Positions 27,042 to 35,568 of a stretch of DNA of 64,000 bases are shown here, piece after piece; position 1 is the stretch's first letter; every line of letters begins with the position of its first letter. The stretch comes from Caenibius sp. WL (GTDB lineage: Bacteria > Pseudomonadota > Alphaproteobacteria > Sphingomonadales > Sphingomonadaceae). The stretch lies in assembly GCF_019803445.1 (NCBI RefSeq), contig NZ_CP081844.1, positions 2,492,501-2,556,500 of the forward strand, written 5' to 3'. Under the pieces are notes generated by a model, which saw nothing but the letters and a program-made list of their open reading frames with translations, had not been told where the DNA came from and made no database searches. The position numbers and the translations under genes are program-made.

Positions 27042-27922
27042 GCAACGCTATCCAGCAGGCGGGCGATGGCGTCGAGCGCTTCGGGCTCGTCCAGCGTCGG
27101 GGCATGGCCGGTGCGCGGAACCGTCACGCTCACCATGCCGGGCAGGCGCGCGGCCATGACTTTGAGCGTCGCATCCGAGAGAATGTCCGACAGTTCGCCC
27201 CGGATGGCCACCACCGGGCGCCCGGCCAGCGCCTCGAACGCGGGCCACATGTTCGGGCTCGCGCTTTCGCCGCCGGGCTGGCGGAACGGTTCGGCGATCT
27301 TCATATCGTAATCGAACGTGATCCGCCCGCTGCCGGTGCAATCCATCAGCCGTTTGGCCATGCGCAGCCAGTCGGAAATCTCATAATCGGGATAGATATC
27401 CCCCTGGCTTTCCTCCAGCGCGCGGGCGGCGTGCATCCAGGTGGGGAAACTGCGAAGCTGGCCGACGTAGGAACGGATGCGTTCCAGCCCTTCGGTTTCG
27501 ATCACCGGGCCGATATCGTTGAGCACCGCGCCCGCGATACGCTCCGCCCCGCCCAGCGCCAGCAGCATGGTCATCAATCCGCCCAGCGAGGTGCCGACCG
27601 CCACGAACCGGCCGATCCCTTCGGCTTCCAGCAGCGCATCGATATCGGCGACATAGGCCAGCGGATTGTAGCTTTCGCTGTCCCTGGCATATTCGCTGTC
27701 GCCCCGGCCGCGCATATCCGGGCAGATCACCCGCCATTCGCCTGCGAAGCGCTGCGCCACCGGCTCGAAATCGCGCGCGTTGCGCGTCAGCCCCGGCAGG
27801 CACAGCAGCGGCGGACGATCCGCGCGCCCGGCATAATCGCGGAAATGGAGTTTCAGCCCGTCAGGACTGGTCCAGTAGCGATCTTCGTATGCGTTCGTGC
27901 CTTGCGTGATATTTCCGGCCAT
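27038..27922 (-). CDS. Alpha/beta hydrolase
   Basis: 294 aa. Oxyanion region LLCLPGLTRNARDFEPVA, nucleophile elbow VGTSLGGLMT (Ser), DILSD acid region and a late GHAPTLDEPEAL histidine. PDMRGRGDSEYARD is typical of the epoxide-hydrolase/haloperoxidase-like branch. The substrate is unknown. It is first in a two-gene operon with the glycosyltransferase. ATG 27922 (MAGNITQGT) is chosen; upstream in-frame sequence is antisense to selO. Confidence 0.88.
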   Translation of the reverse strand: MAGNITQGTNAYEDRYWTSPDGLKLHFRDYAGRADRPPLLCLPGLTRNARDFEPVAQRFAGEWRVICPDMRGRGDSEYARDSESYNPLAYVADIDALLEAEGIGRFVAVGTSLGGLMTMLLALGGAERIAGAVLNDIGPVIETEGLERIRSYVGQLRSFPTWMHAARALEESQGDIYPDYEISDWLRMAKRLMDCTGSGRITFDYDMKIAEPFRQPGGESASPNMWPAFEALAGRPVVAIRGELSDILSDATLKVMAARLPGMVSVTVPRTGHAPTLDEPEALDAIARLLDSVA

Positions 27923-27991
27923 CGGCGCCCCATCTGATGAAATTATCCCGACCGGCTTGCGCCGAGTGCCTGTCGCGGCCACTATTGCGTC

Positions 27992-29404
27992 ATGCGCGCC
28001 GAACCGCAAGCCGCCCCTTACACTCCCGATCCCCAAATCCTGGCTATCGCACAGTGGCTTGGCGATCCGGTTGCCGCTGCCGATTTTCCGGACACCATAT
28101 TGCGGTTCCGCAATCGCCGGTGGGACAAGGCGGTGGGCCTCGGCGCATTGAGCGATGCCGAATGGATTGCCCATTTCGGCCGGTTCCAGCCTTTGCCGGA
28201 CAATCTGCCGCAACCGCTTGCCCTGCGGTATCACGGGCACCAGTTCCGCGTGTTCAATCCGGAAATCGGCGACGGGCGCGGCTTCCTGTTCGCGCAGTTG
28301 CGCGATGCGCAGGGCCGCCTGCTCGATCTCGGCACCAAGGGTTCGGGCCAGACCCCTTTCAGCCGGAGCGGCGACGGGCGGCTGACGCTGAAAGGCGCGG
28401 TGCGCGAAATCCTCGCCACCGAAATGCTCGAAGCGTTGGGGGCCAACACCAGCAAGACGTTCTCCGTTATCGAAACCGGTGAAAGCCTGTGGCGCAACGA
28501 TGAACCCTCGCCCACCCGCTCGGCGGTGATGGTGCGGCTCAGCCATGGCCATATCCGCATCGGCAGCTTCCAGCGGCTGGCCGCGCTGGAGGAACACGAT
28601 TCGCTCGCCAGGCTGGTCGACTATTGCCTCGCGCAGTATCCCGGCCCCCTGCCGCCGGAAGATGCGCCGGGGCGCGAGGAGCCCGCGATCATCCTGATGC
28701 ATCAGGTGGTCGAACGGCTGGCCGATCTCGCCGCGTCCTATGTCACGGCGGGCTTCGTGCATGGCGTGCTCAACACCGACAACATGAACATCACCGGCGA
28801 AAGCTTCGATTACGGACCGTGGCGCTGGCTGCCCCGGTGGGAAATGGATTTCACCGCCGCCTATTTCGATCACAGTGGCCTCTACGCTTTCGGGCGGCAG
28901 GTCGAAGCATTGTCGTGGAACTGTGCGCAACTGGCGATCGCGCTGCGCCCGCTGGCCGATTCCGCCCCTCTGGTGGCCGCGCTCGAACGGTTCGGCCCGC
29001 TCTATCAGGAAAACATGATCCGGCGGTTCCTCTGGCGGCTGGGGGTGGCCCCGCTGTCGCCGGAACGCGATCTCCAACTCGTCGCCACCGCCGAATCGGG
29101 CATGCGCGCCACCGCGGCTTCTCCCGATGCGTTCTTCTTCACCCATCAGGGCGGGCGCGCCGCGCAAGGCGATCTCGCCAGTGCACTGGAAGGGTTCGCG
29201 CCGCTGGAGCGCAGCCATCCCTATTGGGAAGGCAACCGCCCCGAAGCGCTGCTGATCGAGGAAGTCGAAGCGATCTGGGAACCCATCGCCCGCGATGACG
29301 ATTGGTCCGCGCTGGAAGCCAAACTGGCCGCGATCCGCCGCATGGGCCAAGCGATGGGCGATCCCCTGCCCCCGGCAGGCCATGCCGCGCCAGAACCGGC
29401 ATAA
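27992..29404 (+). CDS. selO: Protein adenylyltransferase SelO (YdiU)
   Basis: 470 aa. Pseudokinase-type fold that transfers AMP to Ser/Thr/Tyr. Conserved blocks are LALRYHGHQFRVFNPEIGDG, LDLGTKGSGQTPFSRSGDGR (glycine-rich loop), LKGAVREILATEMLEALG, GFVHGVLNTDNMNITGESFD (catalytic Asp/Asn) and DYGPWRWLP. The length is near that of the E. coli protein (478 aa). The family protects against oxidative stress. The gene is divergent from the hydrolase/glycosyltransferase operon with a 69-base gap. Confidence 0.95.
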   Translation: MRAEPQAAPYTPDPQILAIAQWLGDPVAAADFPDTILRFRNRRWDKAVGLGALSDAEWIAHFGRFQPLPDNLPQPLALRYHGHQFRVFNPEIGDGRGFLFAQLRDAQGRLLDLGTKGSGQTPFSRSGDGRLTLKGAVREILATEMLEALGANTSKTFSVIETGESLWRNDEPSPTRSAVMVRLSHGHIRIGSFQRLAALEEHDSLARLVDYCLAQYPGPLPPEDAPGREEPAIILMHQVVERLADLAASYVTAGFVHGVLNTDNMNITGESFDYGPWRWLPRWEMDFTAAYFDHSGLYAFGRQVEALSWNCAQLAIALRPLADSAPLVAALERFGPLYQENMIRRFLWRLGVAPLSPERDLQLVATAESGMRATAASPDAFFFTHQGGRAAQGDLASALEGFAPLERSHPYWEGNRPEALLIEEVEAIWEPIARDDDWSALEAKLAAIRRMGQAMGDPLPPAGHAAPEPA

Positions 29405-29423
29405 GCCGCGCCGCCGCCCGGGC

Positions 29424-30158
29424 TCAGTTGCTGGTGACGATATCCACTTCGGTGCGGCCCGATGGCAGGCGCCGGGCATAGACCATGTAGGACGACCGTC
29501 CCTTGGTGCCGCCCAGCATGTCATCGCCGCCTTCCACCACCCGGTCGATGGTGTAGCCCGCGTTCACACCACGCGTGTAGTAGAACGACAGCACATCCTC
29601 CAGCCCCACCGGCGTGGTGAACGTGACCACCCGCAGCGCGCAGCCGTTCTTGTCCGTGCCCGCCGCTTCCTGGACATTGCCGCGCGGATAGACCGGAAAC
29701 AGCGCCGGCAGGCGCGCCGCCCAGGCCGCGGTATATTCGACCGTTGCGGCGCATTTGGCCCCGGTGGGCGATGATGCCGCCGCCCGCGCCGCGGCGGTAA
29801 ACGCCGCCGCCTGCGGTTTCCCGCCGCCGGTCGGCTTCGCTCCGGGCAGCACTTTCATCGCCCCCGGCCCACCGACCAGCGCCACCGCTTCGCTCCGCGC
29901 GGCGGCGGCCTGCTCCGGCGCATTGTTGTCGGTGGGAAGCATGCCATCGGCCACCACCATGCGGGCGCCGCTGGCGACTTCGTTCTGCCCGGTCAGATCG
30001 GGATCGACCATGATCTGATCGGCCAGCGCCCCGGTCAACGCCGGGTCGTCGTTCGCCGGATCGGCCTTCGCCCGTTCCTCCTTGCCGCCGCATCCGGCCA
30101 TCAGCATGGCGGGCGCCGCCGCCAGCAGAACCAGGGACCGAAAGACGAAACGCGGCAT
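29424..30158 (-). CDS. Lipoprotein, unknown function
   Basis: 244 aa from ATG 30158 (GAGGAT upstream). Signal FRSLVLLAAAPAMLMAGCGG gives a lipidated Cys near residue 22. An acidic and Ala-rich low-complexity region follows (about 25-140), then a C-terminal domain with LFPVYPRGNVQEAAGTDKNG, RVVTFTTPVGLEDVLSFYYT and AGYTIDRV. That end resembles the C-terminal domain of the lipoprotein at 16184. A frame start at 30224 is possible but would bury the signal peptide. Confidence 0.75.
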   Translation of the reverse strand: MPRFVFRSLVLLAAAPAMLMAGCGGKEERAKADPANDDPALTGALADQIMVDPDLTGQNEVASGARMVVADGMLPTDNNAPEQAAAARSEAVALVGGPGAMKVLPGAKPTGGGKPQAAAFTAAARAAASSPTGAKCAATVEYTAAWAARLPALFPVYPRGNVQEAAGTDKNGCALRVVTFTTPVGLEDVLSFYYTRGVNAGYTIDRVVEGGDDMLGGTKGRSSYMVYARRLPSGRTEVDIVTSN

Positions 30159-30366
30159 GGGTAAATCCTCGCACAGTTGCCAGAGAAGCAGGCAGCTCTC
30201 CGCCGATAGCCACCTGATGTGCACCGCGAAGAATTAATATTCATCCTGTCCCGCTGCGGGATGGTTCGCCAGGCCGAAAATGCGCGCGGGATGCGGTATG
30301 GCCCAACCGGGCATTGCGATGGGGCGCAAGCAGGACTAGAGCCCCGCGACCAACAGGAGTGAAGCC

Positions 30367-31281
30367 GTGCCTCCCTTGCCAGATGCGGATCGTTCGGGAC
30401 GCGGCCTGCCTTATGCGCTGGCGGCCTATATCGCGTGGGGGCTGTTCCCCCTCTATCTGATGTCCGTGCGCAGCATTCCGCCGGTCGAACTGATCGGCTG
30501 GCGCATTCTTTTCACGCTGCCGGTATGCCTGCTGATCGTGACTTTCCGGCGGCAATGGGCGGACCTTCTGGGCGCGCTGTTCAACCGGAAAGTGCTGCCG
30601 TGGCTGTGCCTCAGTTCGCTGCTAATCGGCTGCAACTGGACGCTCTACATCTTCGCGATTCTCGAAGGGCACGTCTATGCGGCCAGTCTCGGTTATTACA
30701 TCAATCCGCTGATCAATGTGCTGATCGGCACGCTGTTCCTCGGCGAAAGCCTTTCGCGCCAGCAATGGCTGGCCGTTGCCCTGGCGGCCGTCGGCGTCGC
30801 GATTCTCGCAGCGGGCGCGCTCACCACCTTGTGGATCAGCGTGGTGCTGGCGATCAGCTTCGCGCTTTATGGCCTTGTCCGGCGGACTTTGCCAGTCGGC
30901 TCGCTGCCGGGCCTGACAGTGGAAGCCATCGTGCTGACCGCGCCCGCGATCATGGTCATGGTCCATCTCGGCTCGTCCGCTGCCGGGCTGCATCTGGGCA
31001 ACGATACGCCGGTGGATATCGCGGTCGGCCTGTCGGGCCTCGTCACCGCGATCCCGCTGCTGATGTTCGCCATCGCCGCGCGGCGGATGGATTATTCGAC
31101 ACTCGGCTTCGTGCAGTTCATCGCGCCGACCGTGGTTTTCATCCTCGGCCTGACGGTATTCCACGAACCGCTGAAGCCCGCCCAGTTGTGGAGCTTCCTG
31201 TTCATCTGGTGCGCGATCGCGATCTTCGCCTGGGACCTGCTGCGCAAGCGCCGGACCGTGAAGACCGCGACAGCGACTTGA
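30367..31281 (+). CDS. rarD: EamA-family transporter RarD
   Basis: 304 aa with ten hydrophobic helices from two EamA repeats. Start GTG 30367 with AGGAG 8 bases upstream. LAAYIAWGLFPLYLMSVRSI and YYINPLINVLIGTLFLGESL are the RarD-specific segments; the second repeat ends TVFHEPLKPAQLWSFLFIWC. RarD proteins are predicted drug/metabolite exporters, often called chloramphenicol-sensitive protein; the substrate here is unknown. Confidence 0.92.
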   Translation: MPPLPDADRSGRGLPYALAAYIAWGLFPLYLMSVRSIPPVELIGWRILFTLPVCLLIVTFRRQWADLLGALFNRKVLPWLCLSSLLIGCNWTLYIFAILEGHVYAASLGYYINPLINVLIGTLFLGESLSRQQWLAVALAAVGVAILAAGALTTLWISVVLAISFALYGLVRRTLPVGSLPGLTVEAIVLTAPAIMVMVHLGSSAAGLHLGNDTPVDIAVGLSGLVTAIPLLMFAIAARRMDYSTLGFVQFIAPTVVFILGLTVFHEPLKPAQLWSFLFIWCAIAIFAWDLLRKRRTVKTATAT

Positions 31282-31290
31282 CCGGCCCCC

Positions 31291-32613
31291 TTACAGGCAA
31301 CCGGCGAAACGGAGCGGTTCGCCCACCGCCTGATTGCCAAGCTGGCCTTCCCACATCGCCACGTGGCCCCGCACAACGGTGCCGATCACCCGGCCCTGCA
31401 GGTCCATGCCGGTGAACGGCGACCAGCCGCAGCGGCTTTCCCCCCATTCCTCCGTCACGGTGAACTGTCCCTTGCGGTCCACCACGGTGAAATCGCCGTC
31501 ATAACCGGCGGCGATGCGGCCTTTGCCGACCAGGCCGAAAACGCGCTGCACGCCCGCGCTGGTCATGTCGATCAGCCGTTCCAGCGTCATGTGGCCTTTG
31601 GCCACATGGTCCAGCATCAGCGGCAGCAGCGTCTGCACGCCGGGCATGCCGCTGGGGCTGGCGGGATAGGGCTTGGCCTTTTCCTCGCGCGTGTGCGGCG
31701 CATGGTCGGAGCCGAGAACATCGGGCACACCCTGCCGCAGCCAGTGCCACAGCCCATCGCGATGGGCCGCGCTGCGGATCGGCGGGTTCATCTGCGCATA
31801 GCTGCCAAGGCGCGGATAGGCGTCTTCCGCCGCCAGAGTCAGGTGCTGCGGCGTCACTTCGCAGGTCGCGATATCGCGGTGCTGCGCGATCAGTTCCAGT
31901 TCGGCGGGCGTGGTCACGTGCAGGATATGGATCGGGCGGCGCGTTTCGCGCGCCAGCCGCAGGATGCGCTGCGTCGCCAGCATCGCGCTTTCATCGTCGC
32001 GCCACACGGGATGGCTGGACGGATCGCCTTCCACCCGCAAATCCTTGCGCGCGTTCATCCGCGCTTCGTCTTCCGCATGAATCGCCACGCGGCGCACGCC
32101 GTTGGCTAGCACGCGGCGCAGATTCTCATCCTCCGCCACCAGCAGACTGCCGGTGGAAGCGCCCATGAAAATCTTCACCCCCGCCGTGCCGGGAATGCGT
32201 TCCAGTTCGCCCAGCTGCTCCGCATTGTCCGCCGTAGCGCCGACATAGAATGCATGATCGCACCACATGCGATGGCGCGCGCGCGTCAGCTTGTCCGCCA
32301 CCCGCTCCGCCGTGTCGGTGTTGGGCGATGTGTTGGGCATTTCGAACACCGCCGTCACCCCGCCCATCACGGCGGCGCGGCTGCCTGTTTCGAGATCTTC
32401 CTTATGTTCCAGCCCCGGTTCGCGGAAATGCACCTGGCTGTCGATCACACCCGGCAGGATATCCAGCCCGGTGCAATCGATCCGCCGCCCGCTATCGGCA
32501 TAGCTGCCGATGCCGGCGATCCGCCCATCGCGCACCGCCACATCGCCCACCACGGGGCCGGACGGCGTATGGATCGTGCCATTGGCGAGGACGAGATCGG
32601 GGGCGGTGCTCAT
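31291..32613 (-). CDS. pyrC: Dihydroorotase-like amidohydrolase
   Basis: 440 aa TIM-barrel amidohydrolase of the class I dihydroorotase/allantoinase group. The carboxylated Lys is in AGVKIFMGASTGSLL, metal His in RRVAIHAEDEARM and IHILHVTTPAELEL, the catalytic Asp in GSDHAPHTREEKAKPYP. The first metal motif reads DSQVHFREPG rather than the usual DxHVHFREPG, so one zinc ligand is Gln. It converts carbamoyl-aspartate to dihydroorotate if active. It is not next to pyrB here. ATG 32613 is chosen over an upstream TTGACA-repeat read-through. Confidence 0.85.
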   Translation of the reverse strand: MSTAPDLVLANGTIHTPSGPVVGDVAVRDGRIAGIGSYADSGRRIDCTGLDILPGVIDSQVHFREPGLEHKEDLETGSRAAVMGGVTAVFEMPNTSPNTDTAERVADKLTRARHRMWCDHAFYVGATADNAEQLGELERIPGTAGVKIFMGASTGSLLVAEDENLRRVLANGVRRVAIHAEDEARMNARKDLRVEGDPSSHPVWRDDESAMLATQRILRLARETRRPIHILHVTTPAELELIAQHRDIATCEVTPQHLTLAAEDAYPRLGSYAQMNPPIRSAAHRDGLWHWLRQGVPDVLGSDHAPHTREEKAKPYPASPSGMPGVQTLLPLMLDHVAKGHMTLERLIDMTSAGVQRVFGLVGKGRIAAGYDGDFTVVDRKGQFTVTEEWGESRCGWSPFTGMDLQGRVIGTVVRGHVAMWEGQLGNQAVGEPLRFAGCL

Positions 32614-32640
32614 GCGGTGGCCTTTGCGGTTGGGTGGCAT

Positions 32641-32781
32641 CAAGTTGACACAGTTGACACTGTTCAAGGGACAGGAAACCGGCGCCCTTCAACCCGCCCG
32701 CGCATAGCGCGAAAAGGGGTGAAAAGGCGGCAGACTCAGGTCCATGGCCACCCTTTGCCACAGACCGCCCGTGTAGGACAG
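32641..32781. repeat. Intergenic element with AGTTGACAC doublet, copy B
   Basis: Begins CAAGTTGACACAGTTGACAC, two perfect 9-base tandem units, and ends CCCGTGTAGGACAG, 141 bases. It has the same ends, orientation and similar length as copy A at 19391-19524, again placed just upstream of a minus-strand gene (pyrC-like). Confidence 0.6.
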
Positions 32782-32905
32782 GCCAAGGAGAACAGACCAT
32801 GCAAGGCGGGACGCGGCCGCACGGCAGCCACGCCCCGCTATCTCAGAGGCGATTGTATCTTTGCAAATACTCCACCCCCGCTCGGCCTGTTCAGCCGGAC
32901 CGCAT

Positions 32906-33745
32906 TCAACGCTTCAGGAAGCCGAGCACGACCTGTTCGAACGCGGCCTTCTGTTCGATCATCGCCCAGTGGCCGCATTTGGAGAACACGTGCAGTTCGA
33001 CGTTGGGGATAAGCCGCAGCGGCAGCATCGCGATGTCGAGCGGGTTCACCCGGTCATCCCGGCCCCAAGTCATCAGCGTCGGCGCCTGGATCTTAGGCAG
33101 ATAGGCGAAGCCCTGCACCGCGTCCGGCCCGCTCATGCCCGCGGCAATCATGTCGAGCATCTGGCGCGAATACATCTTGGCGTTGGTTTCTTTCGCGCCC
33201 GGTTCCAGCGCGACCGAAAGGCGGGCCTCGATCAGTTCCTCGGTCAGCATCTCGGGATTGTAGACCATAGACCGCAGCCAGTGGACGATCATCTCGCGCG
33301 TCGGATTCTCGACGAATTCGCTGAGCCGCGCGATGCCTTCATAAGGGAAACCGGTGAACAGCGGCACGCCGATCCCACCGATCGTGACCAGCTTCCTGAT
33401 CCGGTCGGGATAGGCCGCCGCGAACCGGCCGCCGACCATGGCGCCATAGGAATTGCCGATGATGCTGGCGCTCTCGATCCCCAGCTGGTCCATCAGATGC
33501 AGCACCGCTTCGACCGCGGCGCCCACCGGCTCGCCCGCAATCGGGCTGCTGCCGCCATAGCCCGGCAGATCGGGCGCGATGCAGCGGTAATGCTCGGCGA
33601 AAACCGGGAGATTGCCGCCGAAATTCATCCATGCCGTAACCCCCGGACCGGAGCCGTGCAGCATGAGCAAAGGTTCGCCTTCACCCATTTCGTGATAGCT
33701 GATCTGGCCTTCGCCATAGGCCAGTGTCTTGGGCGTCGCAGTCAT
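32906..33745 (-). CDS. Alpha/beta hydrolase, meta-cleavage-product hydrolase type
   Basis: 279 aa. The oxyanion segment LLMLHGSGPGVTAWMNFGGN is characteristic of hydrolases acting on ring-cleavage products (XylF/BphD group). Nucleophile elbow IIGNSYGAMVG, acid in TWGRDDRVNPLDI, His in FSKCGHWAMIE. No dioxygenase or other catabolic genes adjoin it, so the aromatic substrate is only inferred. ATG 33745 has AAAGG upstream; the frame extends further without homology. Confidence 0.88.
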   Translation of the reverse strand: MTATPKTLAYGEGQISYHEMGEGEPLLMLHGSGPGVTAWMNFGGNLPVFAEHYRCIAPDLPGYGGSSPIAGEPVGAAVEAVLHLMDQLGIESASIIGNSYGAMVGGRFAAAYPDRIRKLVTIGGIGVPLFTGFPYEGIARLSEFVENPTREMIVHWLRSMVYNPEMLTEELIEARLSVALEPGAKETNAKMYSRQMLDMIAAGMSGPDAVQGFAYLPKIQAPTLMTWGRDDRVNPLDIAMLPLRLIPNVELHVFSKCGHWAMIEQKAAFEQVVLGFLKR

Positions 33746-33905
33746 GGAAATGCCTTTCGCTTTGTTCTCAAATGCTCTCTTCCGGCTGCTCGTTTTGCAT
33801 TTGGAAGGCCCGACTGCAACGCCGCAATGCCCGTCGGCGACGAATTTCGCGGCTGATCGGGCGAAGGGGGATTGATTCTCGCAGGAAGAAGGCCAGTTTG
33901 CCTTT

Positions 33906-34388
33906 ATGGACGGTCCCGCCCCCACGCTCACCGATGATAGCGAACGCGCCAGCATCGAAGCCCATGCCGGGGCGGATCGCATCGCTTTGATCGCCAGCAG
34001 TTTTCATCGCGTCACCGGCCGGCCGCTGCTGGCGGGCGGCGGCCCGCTGTGGTCCGCGCCGATGGTGATTCTGGCGCACGGCACGCAGGACGATCCGATC
34101 TTCTTCTACGCCAACCGCATGGCGCTCGCGCTGTTTGAAACCTGCGCCCGCGACGTGATCCGCATGCCTTCGCGCTATTCCGCCGAAGCGATGGAACGGG
34201 CCGAGCGCGCCCGTTTCCTCGATGCGGTCGGCGCGCGCAATTTCATCGCCGATTATGCGGGTATCCGCATTTCCCAACGCGGCGCGCGCTTCCGCATCGA
34301 ACAGGCGGTGGTGTGGAACCTGCTTGATGGCGATGGCGCGATCCATGGCCAGGCGGCTTGTTTCGACCGCTGGACTGCGTTGGATTGA
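33906..34388 (+). CDS. MEKHLA domain protein
   Basis: 160 aa. LIASSFHRVTGRPLL, then VILAHGTQDDPIFFYANRMA, LFETCARDVIRMPSRYSAEA and a C-terminal IEQAVVWNLLDGDGAIHGQA: the PAS-like MEKHLA domain found in plant regulators and many bacteria. The bacterial function is unknown; PAS-type folds often bind small ligands. It lies 58 bases upstream of ygfZ on the same strand and could be cotranscribed. Confidence 0.85.
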   Translation: MDGPAPTLTDDSERASIEAHAGADRIALIASSFHRVTGRPLLAGGGPLWSAPMVILAHGTQDDPIFFYANRMALALFETCARDVIRMPSRYSAEAMERAERARFLDAVGARNFIADYAGIRISQRGARFRIEQAVVWNLLDGDGAIHGQAACFDRWTALD

Positions 34389-34446
34389 TGCCGATGCCCG
34401 CCTTCACTCCGTTTTCCCGCCCTCAGAAAGAAAGCCAGCCCTGCCT

Positions 34447-35187
34447 ATGACCGCTACCCGCCTGTTCGGCCGCGCCGTGATCCGCCTTTCCGCCGAAGAC
34501 CCGGGGGAAGACGCAACCGATTTTCTCCAGGGCCTCGTCACCAACGATATCACCGGGACATTACCCGTCTGGACCGGATTGCTCACCCCGCAGGGCAAGG
34601 CGCTGTTCGATTTCCTCGTCTGGCCGGGGGCGAACGACAGCCTTCTGCTCGATTGCGAAGCGGACCGGGCCGATGCGCTGGTGAAGCGGCTTTCGCTCTA
34701 TCGCCTGCGCCGCAAGATCATGATCGCGCGTGACGAGACGCTGGCCGTGCACTGGCGGGGCCATAACGGCGATGGTGCGGCCACCGATCCCCGCCTCGCC
34801 TCGCTGGGCGAACGTTGGCTGGCTCCTGTCGCCCCCGACGATCAGCCCGCCGATGCCGAATGGCTGCGCCATCGCCTGGCTCTCGGCGTGGCCGAAGGGG
34901 TGGCCGAACTGGGCGATGGCGAAACGCTGTGGCTCGAATGCAATGCGGCGGAACTGCACGGGGTCAGCTTCGCCAAAGGCTGCTTCATCGGGCAGGAAAA
35001 CACCGCGCGGATGAACTGGCGGCAGAAGGTCAACCGGCGGCTGGTGGTGGTGCCGCTCGATCAGTCGCTCCCGGACCGGCAGCGGATCGCCTATCCCCAA
35101 CTGAACTATGCCGTCGATCATCTGCGGGTCGACACGATCGACCGCAAGCACGTGCCGCGCTGGCTGGCGGCGGCGCTGGACGAATGA
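34447..35187 (+). CDS. ygfZ: Folate-binding YgfZ/GcvT-type protein
   Basis: 246 aa. The hallmark K-G-C-[FY]-x-G-Q-E appears as AKGCFIGQENTARM near residue 180; DFLQGLVTNDITGTLPVWTG and LLTPQGKALFDFLVW are the N-terminal folate-barrel segments. YgfZ uses tetrahydrofolate in repair or assembly of Fe-S enzymes. ATG 34447 is chosen; upstream in-frame sequence overlaps the MEKHLA gene. Confidence 0.93.
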   Translation: MTATRLFGRAVIRLSAEDPGEDATDFLQGLVTNDITGTLPVWTGLLTPQGKALFDFLVWPGANDSLLLDCEADRADALVKRLSLYRLRRKIMIARDETLAVHWRGHNGDGAATDPRLASLGERWLAPVAPDDQPADAEWLRHRLALGVAEGVAELGDGETLWLECNAAELHGVSFAKGCFIGQENTARMNWRQKVNRRLVVVPLDQSLPDRQRIAYPQLNYAVDHLRVDTIDRKHVPRWLAAALDE

Positions 35188-35568
35188 ACATTGGGATGAC
35201 ACCGATTCGCACTGACGTGGGCCGCTGCGTGCCATTCGAACGACGCGTTAACCAAGCGACGTGTTGATAAGGCAGGAAAACTGTTCGTTTGTCCGCAACG
35301 ATTGACATCCATGTAATCTACAATAGATATACTCGGGTTTGAAAATCGAATGCAGCCTGCTCAAGCATGCCGAATATTTCACGGCGGCGGCTTGGGTTTT
35401 TGCATTTCGTGCCGACCAGTTCGCCATGATCCGGAATCCATGCCCGCATAGGTCCCGGATCGTGTCGCCGAAGGCCAGTCCTTCGGGTCGCGACTCCCCC
35501 CTCGATCACCCCCCAAGTATGGAGGGGGGAGTTTTCGGCCCGCCCTTATAGCGCGGCCGAAAACTCCC
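35188..35568. other. 381-bp convergent intergenic region with nested hairpins
   Basis: No gene is supported between the convergent ygfZ and GNAT genes. The right part carries three inverted repeats: 35468-35474 with 35480-35486, 35493-35502 with 35523-35532 (10 bp), and 35527-35540 with 35555-35568 (14 bp). The last two share bases and exclude each other. The left part is AT-richer and shows no clear signal. Confidence 0.65.
35527..35568 (-). terminator. 14-bp perfect hairpin after the GNAT gene
   Basis: GGGAGTTTTCGGCC pairs with GGCCGAAAACTCCC across a 14-base loop, beginning at the base next to the GNAT stop codon. There is no U-run, so factor-independent termination is uncertain, but the position fits a transcript end for the convergent genes. 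Confidence 0.5.

Noticed and set aside
32799-33104. Plus-strand 101-codon frame with a good AAGGAG upstream of ATG 32799
   Set aside because: Despite the ribosome-site match, two thirds of it is antisense to the alpha/beta hydrolase and the peptide has no recognised features.
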